The notes below the pieces were generated by a model. It had not been told where the DNA came from. It searched no databases and saw only the letters and a list, made by a program, of their open reading frames with translations. A stretch of DNA of 64,000 nucleotides, from NCBI GenBank assembly GCA_000934385.1, contig KN880568.1, positions 1 to 64,000 of the forward strand, written 5' to 3'. The position numbers and the translations under genes are program-made. Positions 1-11,700 of the stretch are shown here, piece by piece (the first letter of the stretch is position 1; every line of letters begins with the position of its first letter). This DNA comes from Cylindrobasidium torrendii FP15055 ss-10. Taxonomy: Eukaryota; Basidiomycota; Agaricomycetes; Agaricales; Physalacriaceae.

Positions 1-615
1 ATGGGTTGGTAGAAGCACCCTCCTGCCCGGGTATCTCATATTTGTTCAGGATATTGAACCACAACCCAAATCCGCTCCGATAGGCCCACACTCTAGTCGC
101 GACACTGAGCGGTGCTTTCTCGATAGTAGAAGGTATTGGGAGGTGGAACAACCCCTCTTTTCCCCAAGGAGCCATCGTCTGCAGCTTGAGTACTAAGGGG
201 GATTGAACTGGAGGTTATGAGGATGAGGGGGGCTGGTTGACCACTGAACCATGCCGGCGTGAAAAGTGATATTGGACATGGACGATGATGAGTCCTGAAA
301 TCGGAGGTGCCACTCGGCTCGATCGAGCCATCATGCACTGGCATCATGGTTCTACTTAAAGCGTTATTTGCAGACTCGAGAATAGCTCGCAAAGTCTATC
401 TAGAGAGCCTTTCTTGCATTCTCATCTAGCGCCCCCCGCTCGGCATTCTCGATCAGCTCTGGATCAGCTCACATTGGAATTTATAACTTGTCATCAAACA
501 CTTGCAACACTACGGTGACGGCGCATTAGAGTACGTTATTGTGTAAGATACTGTCAGTATATAGGAGATTATAAAGACGAATCACGGGCAGATAAAAAGA
601 AGAGTTGGATGTTTC
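1..615. other. Left-edge stretch with no gene seen
   Basis: I find no reading frame with recognisable domains or a convincing exon chain here. The stretch begins at the window edge and ends at the stop codon of the EME1-like gene. It may hold that gene's 3' UTR and part of a gene lying outside the window. Confidence 0.5.
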
Positions 616-2488
616 TCACTCAGTGCTGTGATCGCCGACCAATAACTCGAATGGATCGTCGACATAAAGCGCAGCGTACACACGTTTCGACAATGCCTGC
701 CCTAGGGTATTATTCTTGCGTTTCTCCCCGCTTTTTGCCCGTTCGACCTAAACGAAGACGTGAGTATATCTTCCATTGGTATGATCCAACGCTAGTACCG
801 TGCACTGGCTTAACAAATTTTCGCGGGCCTTCTCATTTGGTGCATTTTTATACGCCTGCATAAGGCTTCCCAATGTGGGATACTCCTCCACGATACCTTT
901 CGCACCATAGTCGGTGATCATATGGATTTGCGTCAACATTTTCGGCCATATTTCGCTTCCCTCCTTCTCTTTCTTGACATAGACATCGGCGCAAAATGGG
1001 AGATGCGAGCGCTCAATGAGCCTATGCAATATCAGCCATCTCGAGTCCCGATGATGCAGGGAACATAAACTGACTTGTAGGGTTTGATACCTAAATGGAG
1101 TTACAGTCAGCACAATGAGATCGTAATGAAAAGACCCGCGTACCGAAATCAGCAGTTAGATTATACAGTCTATCCGCGGCTTCCTGTATTGTTTTCACCT
1201 GGGACGCATGAGATAATACTCTGGCTAAATTCGAACGATATTTTACATGAATGTGGTGGGTATGCCGACGAATTTGTAGGCGCGCCAAACTCGCCTCGAC
1301 CTTCGCCCTTGCAGCGGAGGCCGTGATTGGGCCGACGACCATGATAAACAGCTTCGCGTTCAGTCCATCCAGCCCGTACGCAGTACGTATCTTGTCGACG
1401 GCGCCAGACAACTCGTCTTCCTTGATGAGCGTGATTATGTCGGTGGATTGTAAGTACAGTAATGCTGCATTCTCTTGCTTGGTGGTCTCTTCGCACGGAA
1501 CGAACTGTCTGTTGCCAGAATCGAATCTCTTGCTCAGAGTCGAAGTCCAGGTGATTACTGGACATCCAGCCACTTTAGCGTGTTCCTCGTCGAAGCTCAC
1601 GTCGTACTCGACGAGCTGGCCTACCATAAGTCATAGAAAGAATACGACAGACGGAGCTGACCTGTTGTTGACTCTTGACCGCATCCTGCAGGGGCTTTGG
1701 AATATTATGAGAAAAAATCAATTGCATGGTCTTGAGTGTAGCTTTCTTGTCGGTAACTTTGAGATTCAAGTCTGACATGAGCTTCTTCATCTTTTTCTCT
1801 TCTTCCTCAAGTCTCTTCTTCTCGGCTTTCGCTTTCGCCTTTTCAGCTTTCTCGTCAGCCTTCAACTTTGCTGCCATTTCCGCCTTCTTGGCCTTCTCTG
1901 CGGCCTTATCTTCTGCAACCTTCGTCTCATCCGAACATTAGTTGACTGGTTCCAGAGGAATAGCAGAGCACACACCTTTTGCCCTACATTCACACTGCGC
2001 TCCTTTCCTATTTTTCGTTTCTTGGGACTCGGAGGCATGGACTCAAGCGAAGACGTCGACGCGTTGCGTGCGGACTTGAGTTCCCCAAGATATTTGTCGA
2101 CTTCGGCCTCATCGACGCGTCTTTTTCGCGAGCCTGAAGCAAGAGGAACGTCGGGGAGGTCCTCATCTTCGTCTGAGTCGAAGGCGTTGTCGTCGCGTCG
2201 CGACAGGTGTGATGAGGAAGGTAGCGATGAGCGCGGTACTGGATATGAGGGTCCTGGGTCGGAATCATCATCTGAGATACTGATCACATTGCTCGACCGG
2301 GATGGTGCACGCGAAGGTGGCTGCGAATGTTTTGGCGTAGGAGGTTCGTCTTCGTCTGTCAAGATAATGACCGAATCGTCAGAGTCAGAGTCCACGGCCT
2401 GTGAGCTTGGCGGGGCCGTTGTCTGGCTGAATTGCATTTCGTTGTCATCTTCGTCGTCGGAAATTTCAACAATGTCATCGAACGGCAT
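616..2488 (-). CDS. EME1: EME1/MMS4-like subunit of the Mus81 structure-specific endonuclease
   Basis: Six exons are predicted (2488-1976, 1925-1662, 1615-1144, 1090-1075, 1021-799, 747-616), giving 539 aa. The N-terminus is acidic and disordered, with three hydrophobic-acidic patches (around residues 6-15, 39-48 and 67-77) resembling SUMO-interacting motifs. A Lys/Glu-rich helix at about residues 175-255 follows, then a degenerate ERCC4 (XPF-type) nuclease fold and a C-terminal helix-hairpin-helix region containing EEYPTL and LSKRVY. In this family Eme1/Mms4 is the non-catalytic partner of Mus81. The complex cuts branched DNA such as 3' flaps and Holliday junctions in the nucleus. The fold and C-terminal match support EME1 over MUS81 because no intact ERKxxxD catalytic motif is visible. 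The 16-nt fourth exon is unusual, but flanking introns of 53 bp and the preserved frame support it. The start is the ATG opening the acidic region; an in-frame ATG 36 bp upstream is less likely. Confidence 0.8.
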
Positions 2489-2689
2489 GGTGAAAGTGGT
2501 GGTCAAAGCGATGCCAACTAACATGATCGAAGGTCATCTGACCGAGTATGATGAATCAATCGTGTGGCCAAAGCCATACAACAGCCAATATTCCCATTCG
2601 CATAACCCGGGAACTACATAGACGTAGGGTATTTCGCTCAATTTATAAAGTTTAAAGTGAAAAGATAGTAGAATATAACAGCATCCCCC

Positions 2690-4522
2690 TTATGCAGCAA
2701 CCATCTGAACGTCTCGAACAATGGGTTCCGAAACTGGCCTGGCATCCTCCTCCCTGATGGGTGTCCCAAACCGCGCCTTGTAGTCCTGATTTACATGGAC
2801 GAGAATGTCCCGAATCAACTCCGCGTGCTTCCTCCGCTGCTCTGCCGTCGACTCAATTTGGATCTGGTCAACTTTGGCTGTGAGCTCGTGGATGCCCGGT
2901 AACATCTTCTCCTCAGGCTGGGGGCTCGGAGATGAGCGCTTCAGGGGCGCAAGCTTGAACTGAGCGTCGCCGTTGGTGAGCAATGGGTAAAGCGACGATC
3001 TCGACTCTTCGCCAGAGACAGGTGAAGGCGAGCGGGAGGTCTTGTCGGAGGCTGGCGACATCGACCTTGGAAGACTCTTGTGTGGCACCATTGGTCGCAT
3101 CACCTTCACAGGCGCATATTCCATCGGCGAAATGGTTGCAGCAGGAGGTGGGCCACGGGGGTGACGCAGCATGTTATCCAACGGCGGCGAGGCCGAGTGC
3201 ACGCTCTCTGGCGATGGGTGGTGGTAATGAGAAGGATATCCGCCGCCGCCGACGTACTTGTGCGCAGACAAGCGACGCATGTGGGTGAGTTCGGGAGTAG
3301 GATACATGTCGGACGGTGATGGGTACATCGCAGCGGGGTTGCCGCTATAGCGAGGATACATCGTCTGGGGAACATGGTGTTGGTACGCCTCCGGGAAGCC
3401 GCCTTGAGGATGCGAAATGCCAGGCATGTCGCCGAGGCCAAGCTGGGCGAGACCGACAGGGTCGAAATACTCCGATGGGAATACTTGAGACGGCTGAGGT
3501 GGACGAGACGTGACATTGCGGCCAAGAGAAACAAGGAACTCATTGACGGCGGCAAGCTCTTCGGGTGTACGGATCTCGAGGGACACGGAGCGTGGATTGA
3601 AGGCTGGCTGCTGGTGAGAGTAGGCCAGCTCGTCCAGTCGTTCTGCCATCCGACTGTCGTACGACGGCATGACACGGCGTTTCTTCATGTCGGTGAAGAA
3701 CTCGTCTACGCTGTATTCATGCGCGCGCTTGGATCCGGCGCTGACCGGTGCCTCCTCCCGCTGCAGGACCTCCCATGATGGCAGAGGTGGCTGGTGAAGC
3801 AGGAGGTCGTCTGGAGAAGGAGCATCCTGAAGCAATTGGTGAGGAAGTTCGGGGGAAGGGGTAGGTAGAAGGCCAAAATGACTCGCTAAACGCCGCACTC
3901 AGCATGACAACCTTCGCAGGGCAATCACAGAACTCACCATTTGAAGAGGCAGATGATATGGAAGTGGACCGAGGAGGCTTCATGGACGATTGCTCGCGCT
4001 TCTGCTCTTCGCCCCGCACACGGGTAGTATACGCAGGATCGGCGACCGTGATGGCCTTGGAATGCTTGTGTTGGGCATGATGTTCTTCGGTGTGTATTTT
4101 CTCATGTTTCTTAAGATCCTGAGGACGCTTGAACGTCTTTTGGCAAATCTACAACGAGTGGATGAGCCACGAAAAGTAATGTGCAAACAAGCGCTGCACT
4201 GACCTCGCAGGAATGGGGTTTCAGAGGGGTATGGACTACGCTCAAGTTAAGCACGGCTCGCTCAAAATGAAATATGAAACCGACCTCGAAGATGACTGGT
4301 GATATGGTCACGCTTGGCGCATGTTGTACCGCAATCTTTCCATTTACACGTAAGACAGAGATTGTTTGTGCTCTTGCGGCCGATATGCTCGTTGCAGAGA
4401 TGGTTGTATAGAATCTCAGGATCCGCGAAGCCCTGAGTGCAGTCGGCCCAGAGACAGCGAAGGGATTCGTCGCTTGAGGGCTGCGTGGACGTTGATGATG
4501 CTGGGGACGGAAGGCCAGACAT
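2690..4522 (-). CDS. PACC: PacC/Rim101 pH-responsive C2H2 transcription factor
   Basis: Four exons (4522-4285, 4235-4204, 4148-3938, 3885-2690) give 558 aa. Three consecutive Cys2His2 fingers lie at about residues 20-125. They carry the family signatures [18 protein letters not shown] and [14 protein letters not shown], which are diagnostic for PacC/Rim101. The rest is Pro/Ser-rich and disordered, with a basic KKRR stretch. A YPLL sequence near residue 460 fits the YPX[L/I] motif bound by PalA/Rim20 in the ambient-pH pathway. A C-terminal helix follows. In the family, alkaline pH triggers proteolytic processing and the zinc-finger form then binds GCCARG. The second exon is only 32 nt. A 40-bp version of the third intron is also possible, but the 52-bp choice has a better 3' splice site. 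Three GCCAAG hexamers lie 68-110 bp upstream of the ATG, suggesting autoregulation. Confidence 0.93.
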
Positions 4523-4569
4523 AACGGCGGATGATGATGATGGTGCGGAAACAAGATGTGCTCGGCATG

Positions 4570-4579
4570 TTTATATATC
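4570..4579 (-). promoter_or_regulatory. TATA-like element of the pacC gene
   Basis: On the minus strand an AT-rich TGATATATAA-type run lies about 50 bp upstream of the pacC ATG. This is a plausible core promoter position between the coding start and the GCCAAG cluster. It is inferred from sequence and spacing only. Confidence 0.35.
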
Positions 4580-4589
4580 ACCAGGGGTC

Positions 4590-4632
4590 GCCAAGGAGGC
4601 CAAGTCGAAGAAAAACCCCGGAATCTGCCAAG
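4590..4632. promoter_or_regulatory. Cluster of three PacC-consensus sites (GCCAAG)
   Basis: GCCAAG occurs at 4590-4595, 4599-4604 and 4627-4632, all in the same orientation, 68-110 bp upstream of the pacC start. GCCARG is the known binding consensus of PacC. Chance expectation for this hexamer on one strand in 43 bp is about 0.01. Autoregulation is an inference. Confidence 0.55.
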
Positions 4633-4785
4633 CCAGTGGAGCACAGCTTTTCCTCTATTCGTCGTTCCGAGCGCCGGCTTTCCGGGCGTGTTCTTTATTT
4701 GGGACCTTTTGTGTGGCGCAGCGGGGCTCTAACAAAAGTACACAGTTGGGGTATTATCCAATCCAATTATCCATGAAAGTAGCCT

Positions 4786-5392
4786 TCATTCATCCTCTTC
4801 ATTCACTCGCAACACCTTCACCCACTCTCTGTAATTAAAGTTACCCTGACGATCAGTAAATGGGCCCTTCAATAATCCGTCTATTTCCTGGCTGTCCATC
4901 CTGTCGCCAACTTCCGATAACCATTTGCGCACTTCGTCTACCTTCACGAATCCACTGTCGCTTTCGTCAAAACACGCGAACGCCTCTACTATGTCGCTCT
5001 CCACATCAAACTGGACGAGACGCTCGGACATCATGGTCAAGAACATCGTAAAGTTGACGCCTTTGTCGCCCGTCAAGTCAGTGTCGCCAGGACGAGAATT
5101 GAGCAAATCATCGAGCATATCCCTCGATGGCGTTATACCTGCGCTAGGTTAGCCTTTGCAGAGGGACGATGTCAATTCACCACGCACCAAGACTTCCAAA
5201 GATCTCCTTCAAATCACTTTCTCCTACCCATCCATCTTTGTCGTGGTCAATCAGTTGGAATGCCTCTTTGAACTGCTGAATTTGGGCTTGTTGGAATTGG
5301 GTAAAGACGCCTGACGGTTCCCGCCTCGCTCTTGACTTCTGAGATTTGGTAAGGCTGCCAGCCGGTGCGAGCGAGGACGGGTAGCGTGACAT
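4786..5392 (-). CDS. RLC1: Myosin II regulatory light chain (EF-hand protein)
   Basis: Two exons (5392-5188, 5138-4786) encode 185 aa, the usual size for this family. After a basic N-terminus, an EF-hand with a complete D-x-D-x-D-G loop (DHDKDGWVGESD) lies near residue 50. Degenerate EF-hands follow, including one with FDESDSGFV. The N-terminal context RARREPSGVF matches the conserved phosphorylation region of regulatory light chains, so Ser27 corresponds to the phosphorylatable serine. The pattern of one intact and several degenerate loops separates it from calmodulin and from Cdc4-type essential light chains. It would bind the second IQ motif of myosin II and act in the contractile ring. 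A perfect cAMP-response-type octamer lies 48 bp upstream. Confidence 0.88.
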
Positions 5393-6862
5393 GGTTGTAC
5401 TCGTTCAACCTGAAGCAACCCACTGTGAAAGGAGATTGATGACGTCAGATTGGTTTGTCACAATATATGCACCAGAAATAGTCCAGAAATGGAGGTCGTG
5501 ACAGGCAGTGGCGGCATTCTCGCAGAACACTTGGCGCTGCTGGGTTGCCCGCTGGTTGGTTGACATGCACTTGCATGGGACCCTGTATAAAGCTTGCGAT
5601 GCATAACACTATCTCCTGGTAAGGGGTATTTCTTTTGTACTGTTGCCTTTCCGACGAAGGCAGGTTCTCGCATATACTCACTTGACTTATGTGGAATCTA
5701 TGCACGCCACTCGTTGTGTACACGGGGACGAGCTTGGCAGGGCATAGCCCAACTCACAGCCAGGCGTGCGTCGATCTTCGTTAATAACCTGGAAATGTCC
5801 GACTCCCTCATCTGTGAATGCCAAGCTAGGACAGCCCGGCAGGAATGACATTCTTCCTGCCTTTGCCAAAATCCGTTTTTTTATCTTGTCGAGGCAAAAG
5901 GTGAATAGAAGGCTCCTAAGGATTGAAGTTGGGCACCCTCTCAAAAACGCTAACGGTAAAGTAGTTGTATGGGCGCTTGGCAGTGCGCTTGGGCATTTGC
6001 CGAGCCTGGCTTATTGAAGGCCAAGTCATGGATTAACACGACAGGGATCTGGACCCTCCAGTCAAGTTTGTCTACACTCCCTTATTGGCTCGTAATAAAA
6101 TCCCATGAAGCCAGTCGCTTAAGACAAAATGCTGAAGGGCTTCTAGTCATATCGGATGGCCCGGTTACATTGTGCTAATTGCTTTCATCTCATCGCAAAG
6201 TCAGACATCAACTTGTGCTCAACCGCGACTTTAGTCATGTGACCGCCTGTCTTGAACAATGAACATTGATTGAATCTATGTTGAATAGTCACCTCGAAAA
6301 TTACCGTGGTTCGAGGGATTAACGTTCCACTCAAGCCAAATTTGTATGATATGCTTGAAGAGTACACCCTATTGATCAAGAATTGTTGACATTATCAAAC
6401 ATAGATTTAGACGCTGTCGCCGCCGTCAAGCGATCGTTTGGATCACACCCACTGATGCTATGTACTAATGCTAAAATAGGATTTGGCCCTTGTGTACCCT
6501 CGGACTAGTCGCAGGCGCACCGCGCGCGTATGGCCACCAAGTTCGATCTACATGTGAACACGTTTGTTTCAGGACTCTCCACTGTCACCTCATTTCACTT
6601 TTTCTAGTACATAACATCCACTGCGCAACACGGGTTCATCTTTTTCTTTCCTCCTTTTTCGGAAACTCGCAGTGCACACATTCATGTTCTAAGCGTCGTC
6701 TTTCACACTACATATCTGTTCGATATCCTGTCTTTTCCCATACCACCAGGACCCATCAGATCCAAAGCCGGCGTCTCGTCTGCTTTCACTCAGCCAGGGG
6801 CTCAAGCTCAAGTCGCTACCAGAACGCTACACGATCCGAATCCAATTCTGTGATATACCGCG
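5393..6862. other. 1.47-kb intergenic stretch
   Basis: No convincing gene is seen. It separates the myosin light chain gene (minus) from the PLC-like gene (plus) and so should hold both promoters. Four GCCAAG/CTTGGC hexamers occur (5733-5738, 5820-5825, 5976-5981, 6020-6025), about twice to several times the chance number. Pyrimidine-rich sequence precedes the PLC start. Confidence 0.5.
5440..5447. promoter_or_regulatory. CRE-like palindrome TGACGTCA
   Basis: A perfect TGACGTCA octamer lies 48 bp upstream of the myosin light chain ATG. This is the consensus site of ATF/CREB-type bZIP factors. Function is inferred from position. Confidence 0.4.
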
Positions 6863-8383
6863 ATGCGCCTTCATTTCGTAGAACTCGCCGTCCTCTTCGC
6901 TGGCCTCGTCTGTGGCCGACCCTCTCCCTCTGGAAGGCATTTGGATATGGATCGACTGACGACAGCCCTTACTCGCGGGGCTCCCATCCTCGGTGCGCTT
7001 GATGCTCTTCCATGAACACTTCGTTTTGACAACCCTGTGCGCTAGGCAAGTATGTGCAAAGCCCTTCTTTGACCAGTAACTGGATGGCAACTTTACCCGA
7101 CGAGAGGAAGCTCGTAGAGTTAAGCATCCCTGGAACACACGACGCCGCAACTTGTATGTACCTTACCCATCTTCCTCCCGACCATATCGTGACCTCACCA
7201 TTGGCAGGGAACTACTCGCAGGCCCGACAGGATGAACTTAGCGACTACGCCAGCTCCAGGTGCGGTTCTTGCTATTTTCGTCGTCTTTCGTGCTCATGGA
7301 GCTCAAGTTTGAATCTTGCCAAATATTACCGATGCCAGGAAAAGTCCATGTTTGATATGCTCGATGGAGGTGTGCGGTTCTTCGACTGGCGTATTGCATA
7401 CAACCCTGGCAATGAAACGATAGGCTTCCACCATGGTGCGCGTGGGCACATCCACAAGTTTATCCAGCACGCTAACTTGTTTGGCAGGCGCAGCGGTCCT
7501 CGACCCAAATGCAACATTCCAAGACGTGCTTTATGGGTTCTACCACTGGCTTGATCAACATCCCACCGAGACTGTGCTCATCTCCATAAACCATGAAGGC
7601 AGCACCGGCACTCCCGACGACGCGGCATACTACAAACAAATATACGATACCCTCAACAGCAGTCCGTCGACAGAGTATTGGGTTCAGGCTAACGGCACCG
7701 TATGATGATAGGATTTGATTCGCACCGCAGCAGGACTGACTTTAGGACACAGATTGGCACACTGGGAGAATCTCGTGGGAAACTTGTATTCCTCCAGCGG
7801 TTCAGTTGGGATAAACTACCAGCGTCCGACGATAAGCGTTTCGGCATAAATCTTCCAGGCGACGCATGGACAGACAACGGACGCGACATCGAGATCATTT
7901 ATAACGACGAGCTCGACCAGAAAGCCTTTATTGAGGATTTCTACGAGATGGACCTTGCCTCAGGCAGCAGCACTGACGCATTCGTGTCCGAGAAATTCAA
8001 TGCAACTTCAACGCATCTCCAGAAAGCTAGTAGCGAGGCGCTGGACCAACTTTGGATTACCTTTGCAAGTGGATATGCGGACTATTCTAATACAGACCAT
8101 CCTATCACGCCGAAGGTGAACTATGAGACTGCCGCTTCGCGCTACACCATACTTACTGACTGCCCCGTAGGTGATGGCTCTTGGGGACGACACAGCATGG
8201 GGGATGAACCAACGTCTCCTTCTATGGCTCTTTGCACACAGGGGACGCCTCGGAGTTGTCGGTAAGATATTCACTTTGAATCCAATTAGCTACAGCGTAT
8301 TCATCGACGATTCAGTTCTCGACTTCTTTGGCGCAGTTCCTGGTCTTGCAGAGTCAATCATCGCGCTTAACTATGGAATTTAG
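6863..8383 (+). CDS. Secreted PI-PLC X-domain (PLC-like phosphodiesterase) protein
   Basis: Eight exons (6863-6992, 7046-7153, 7208-7259, 7308-7435, 7488-7699, 7753-8115, 8171-8261, 8316-8383). The first about 20 residues form a hydrophobic signal peptide ending near VCGRP. The TIM-barrel X domain follows, with the first catalytic histidine in IPGTHDAATW and the second in GFHHG. It continues through SINHEGS and GKLVFLQRF to a C-terminal GVVxLDFFGAVPGL motif. The family resembles bacterial phosphatidylinositol-specific PLC; fungal members are secreted and their substrates are poorly known. No Y, C2 or EF domains are present, so it is not a signalling PLC. The start codon is fixed by the signal peptide. 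All introns are 48-55 bp. Confidence 0.88.
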
Positions 8384-8756
8384 CCAAGCTTCAACACGAT
8401 CAATCTTCCACGACCTACCCCAGTCCATTCTTTGCAGTCGTTCTTTTCATCTTTATTCAAGTTATCGGAGTAGGTCCAATGCAAACCAAATGTTATAGAC
8501 GAACAGTGTCCTTGAGGAATCGATTCTTGTATGCATAAAGCCTGCAGTGACAACCTAGCTCACTCGATAAGCAACGCAATGGAAGCAAGAGTGCATAAAA
8601 TGGGCGTAAGTAACAACGAGAGAATTATAACATAAGTGAAAGCAGCAGCGCAGACTGTAAGTTACCAAGTTGAAATGGAATCCAAGCGAATGTTGTATAA
8701 ACAGAATGGTATATGCAAAGAGATATATAAAGGGTGCATCAAGCCGATAACAATGG
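8384..8756. other. Convergent 3' region
   Basis: The stretch lies between the stop codons of the PLC-like gene (plus) and the Tea1-like gene (minus). It should hold both 3' UTRs. I see no gene. Confidence 0.6.
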
Positions 8757-11700
8757 TCATGACCGCGGCGACCTCGCCCTTTCACCAGCCGTCGAGGGGT
8801 CAAGGTCACTTCGCCTGTTGGTCATCGAACTCGCCAACTGTCTCTGCCAGTCATCCAATTCACTCGACAGATGTTCGAATGCAATAGAACTGGAGGCGCT
8901 AGCCCGCCGACCCGAGATACCAGATATCGGCCGTCCGGAACCAAACGTCGGTTGATCCACTTCCAGAAGTAGACCAATTTTGTGCGATAGCTGCTCGTTC
9001 TCCCGACGCAGGCTCACATTCTCGCTGCTAAGCTGCTCCATCATTGTTTCGCCTCGTCCGCCACGTACCACTGCCAACGACGATTCCAACCTCTCTACTT
9101 CGTGCTGCAGATCCTCAACCTGGGTAAGACGGTCGTCAGACTCATGCCTTGACGCGACAAGATTGTCACGGAGGACATCTAGCTCGTGTTCCATAGAGTC
9201 AAGACGGGAATGAAGCTCCTTGTTCTCACTGCCCAGGCGCTGCACATGCCTCTGCGACTCCACCAGTTGTGCGCGCATGGCGTCCGAAGACTCATCGGGT
9301 GTCCCACGACCGTTTGAACCACGAAGTCTTGGGTCGATTGGAGACTTTCCCCGGACGACCTCGAGCTCAGATTGCATTGTCGAGTTGAGATTCTTCTGTT
9401 TCGTCAGCTCGTCCTTCATGCGACGCATCATCTTCTCTGTGCCCCTTCGCGATAGTTAGCATTACGAAATGCAAAGATAGTACTCGCACGTACTTGACAT
9501 AATGAACCGCAACCTGGTAGTCCTCCTCCATTTGAGCTTGTCTAGTCTTGTACTGCCTCTCCATTTCATCATATCGGCGCTCCGCCTCGAGCAAACGAGC
9601 CTCGCTGTCGGAATTCTCGGCATGCGCAGGGCTTGACCTTGCTCTGACATTCTCCAAGTCCGCCTTTAGATCGGCAGCGACGCGCTCCGCTTCGTGGACA
9701 CGACGCATTGCCTGGTTGAGTTCGCGCTCCGCTGTTTCTGTCCTCGAAGACTGATCGATGAGTTGATGCTCCAAGTCTGCGATTGTGGCGGCTGAGGCTG
9801 CCGACGAGTTTGAGCGAGATGGTCGTGTCGTAAGGTCGTCCTCATCAACATCAACGCCATTCGCGGCGAAGTAATTCCTTAGCATGCCCAAGCGGACCTG
9901 AGAATCAGAAATCTCCTTGCTTTTCTCGCGCAAAGTACCATCCTTCTCGGCCATGTCGTGCTGAAGGCGCACGATGCTGCTTGATGAGTCGGCAAGTTGA
10001 CTGCGAAGAATCGCGAGCTGGGAGCGGAGAGCAGCATGTTCCGAGTCAAGGCCACCTGTTCGTTTCTGCTCTTCGGCAAGTCGTCGATGAGCGTCCTCAG
10101 CAGATTGGCTTGCATCTTGGAGCATGTTGCGCAGTGAGGCCGTCTCGTTCTCGAGAGCCATGATCTTTTCCGCATGTCCGCGGGTGAGACGCTCCTCCTC
10201 CGTCTTCAGATCACGATGAGAGTCAATGAGTTGCCCAAGAGAACCAGTGGTCAAAGCCCTGAAGGCATCAGCTTCTTCGCGCGACTTTGTCCACGAGTTT
10301 TCGGCGTCAGTCAACCTGGCACGAAGGGATTCGATCTCTGTCGTACGACTCTCGAGTTCTCCTCGAAGATCAGCCAAGTCCGCCTCGAGGGCGTTGATCT
10401 GCTCGCGAGATCGTTGATACTGCCCATCGACTTCTTCAGCACGGCCTGACGCAGACCCGAGAGCCACGCGCATTTGATCCAAAGCACGCATGTGCTGGTC
10501 CCGCAAGGCGGAAAGCTCGTCGACTTGCTCCCTAAGCGAAGACTCTGCTGCCCGGCTTTGTTCCAGAGACGATGTCTGGGAGAGTAGCGTATCCGCGCGG
10601 TCGCGGGATTGGACCTCGAGTGTGGCATGCCGGGCTTGGAGATCCAAAAATCGTTGGTTGAGACGATTGTGGGCGTCCGCCTCTTGCTCAGCCGTCTTGA
10701 TTGCATCAGCGGCGCGCGCTTCAGCTTGCTCATATAGAGTGGTTTGAACAGCGAGGGAATCAACGAGCTCGGCAATAGTCTTATCGTGTGCACGCTTTTC
10801 GGAGACAAGAGTAGAAAGCTCGTTCTCGAGCTCGGTAACGCGCTGTCGCTCCAACTGTGCAGCCTCTGTATGATGACTAGATTCGTATGCTGCAAGCTTT
10901 GCACGATAGTAGGCAGCCTCCTGCGATGCGCTGACTTTGACTCGCTCCGCCTCAGCAACGTGCTGGGAGGCTCGTTGTGCCTGCTCGACTAGAGCACTCT
11001 GAGACCATGTCAGCTCGAGCATATAGTAGAGCGTCCAAGGTGCTGACCTGCATTTGTGCCTTGAATTGCTTGAACCTGAGAAGTAGCTCGGCATTAGTGC
11101 CTCCCTCGTTCTCAACTGCAAGATGTTCAGAGCTGCCATCCTTCTCAGTATAAACGTATCCCGATCTCGATGCTTTGGACAGAGCTTCTCTCATCCATAG
11201 CATTTGGCGTCTCATGGATTCGATGTCACTCTCTTTGGCCTTGATCTCGCGTAGCAGATCAGCAGTAACGTTGCCAACAGAGCTACCTCCCCGTGAGGCG
11301 GTATGAGCATGATAACCGTTTACAGTGGGCGAGGCAGAGGGAGAATAGAAGCCATCTGGGGGGACCTTTGATCGGTCTACAACAGGAGATGACCGACCAT
11401 TGAGCGCCATAGAGACACCAACGAGATTCGGCGCCTGCCCTTGCGCACCGGTGGGTGATACAGCGCGGCTGCCCGGGCCCGTAGGCGATTTGGCGCGCGC
11501 CATTTGCTGCGGTTGCTCGGGGGATTTAGCGCGCGCCTGGTCGCGTACTAAGGTGGCTTCACTGAGAGCATCCTCTTCTTGGTCGCGCCGACGACGCATG
11601 GGCGCCATGCCTTTGCCATTAGACAAGGCAGCAGATCCGTTCTGCTGGTGCTGAGGTCGCCCAGTCGGAGAAACAGTCCGCCGCAAGTCTTCACTATCGG

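Noticed and set aside
1251..1775. Plus-strand open frame opposite EME1
   Set aside because: It overlaps a spliced gene with clear family motifs on the other strand and has none itself.
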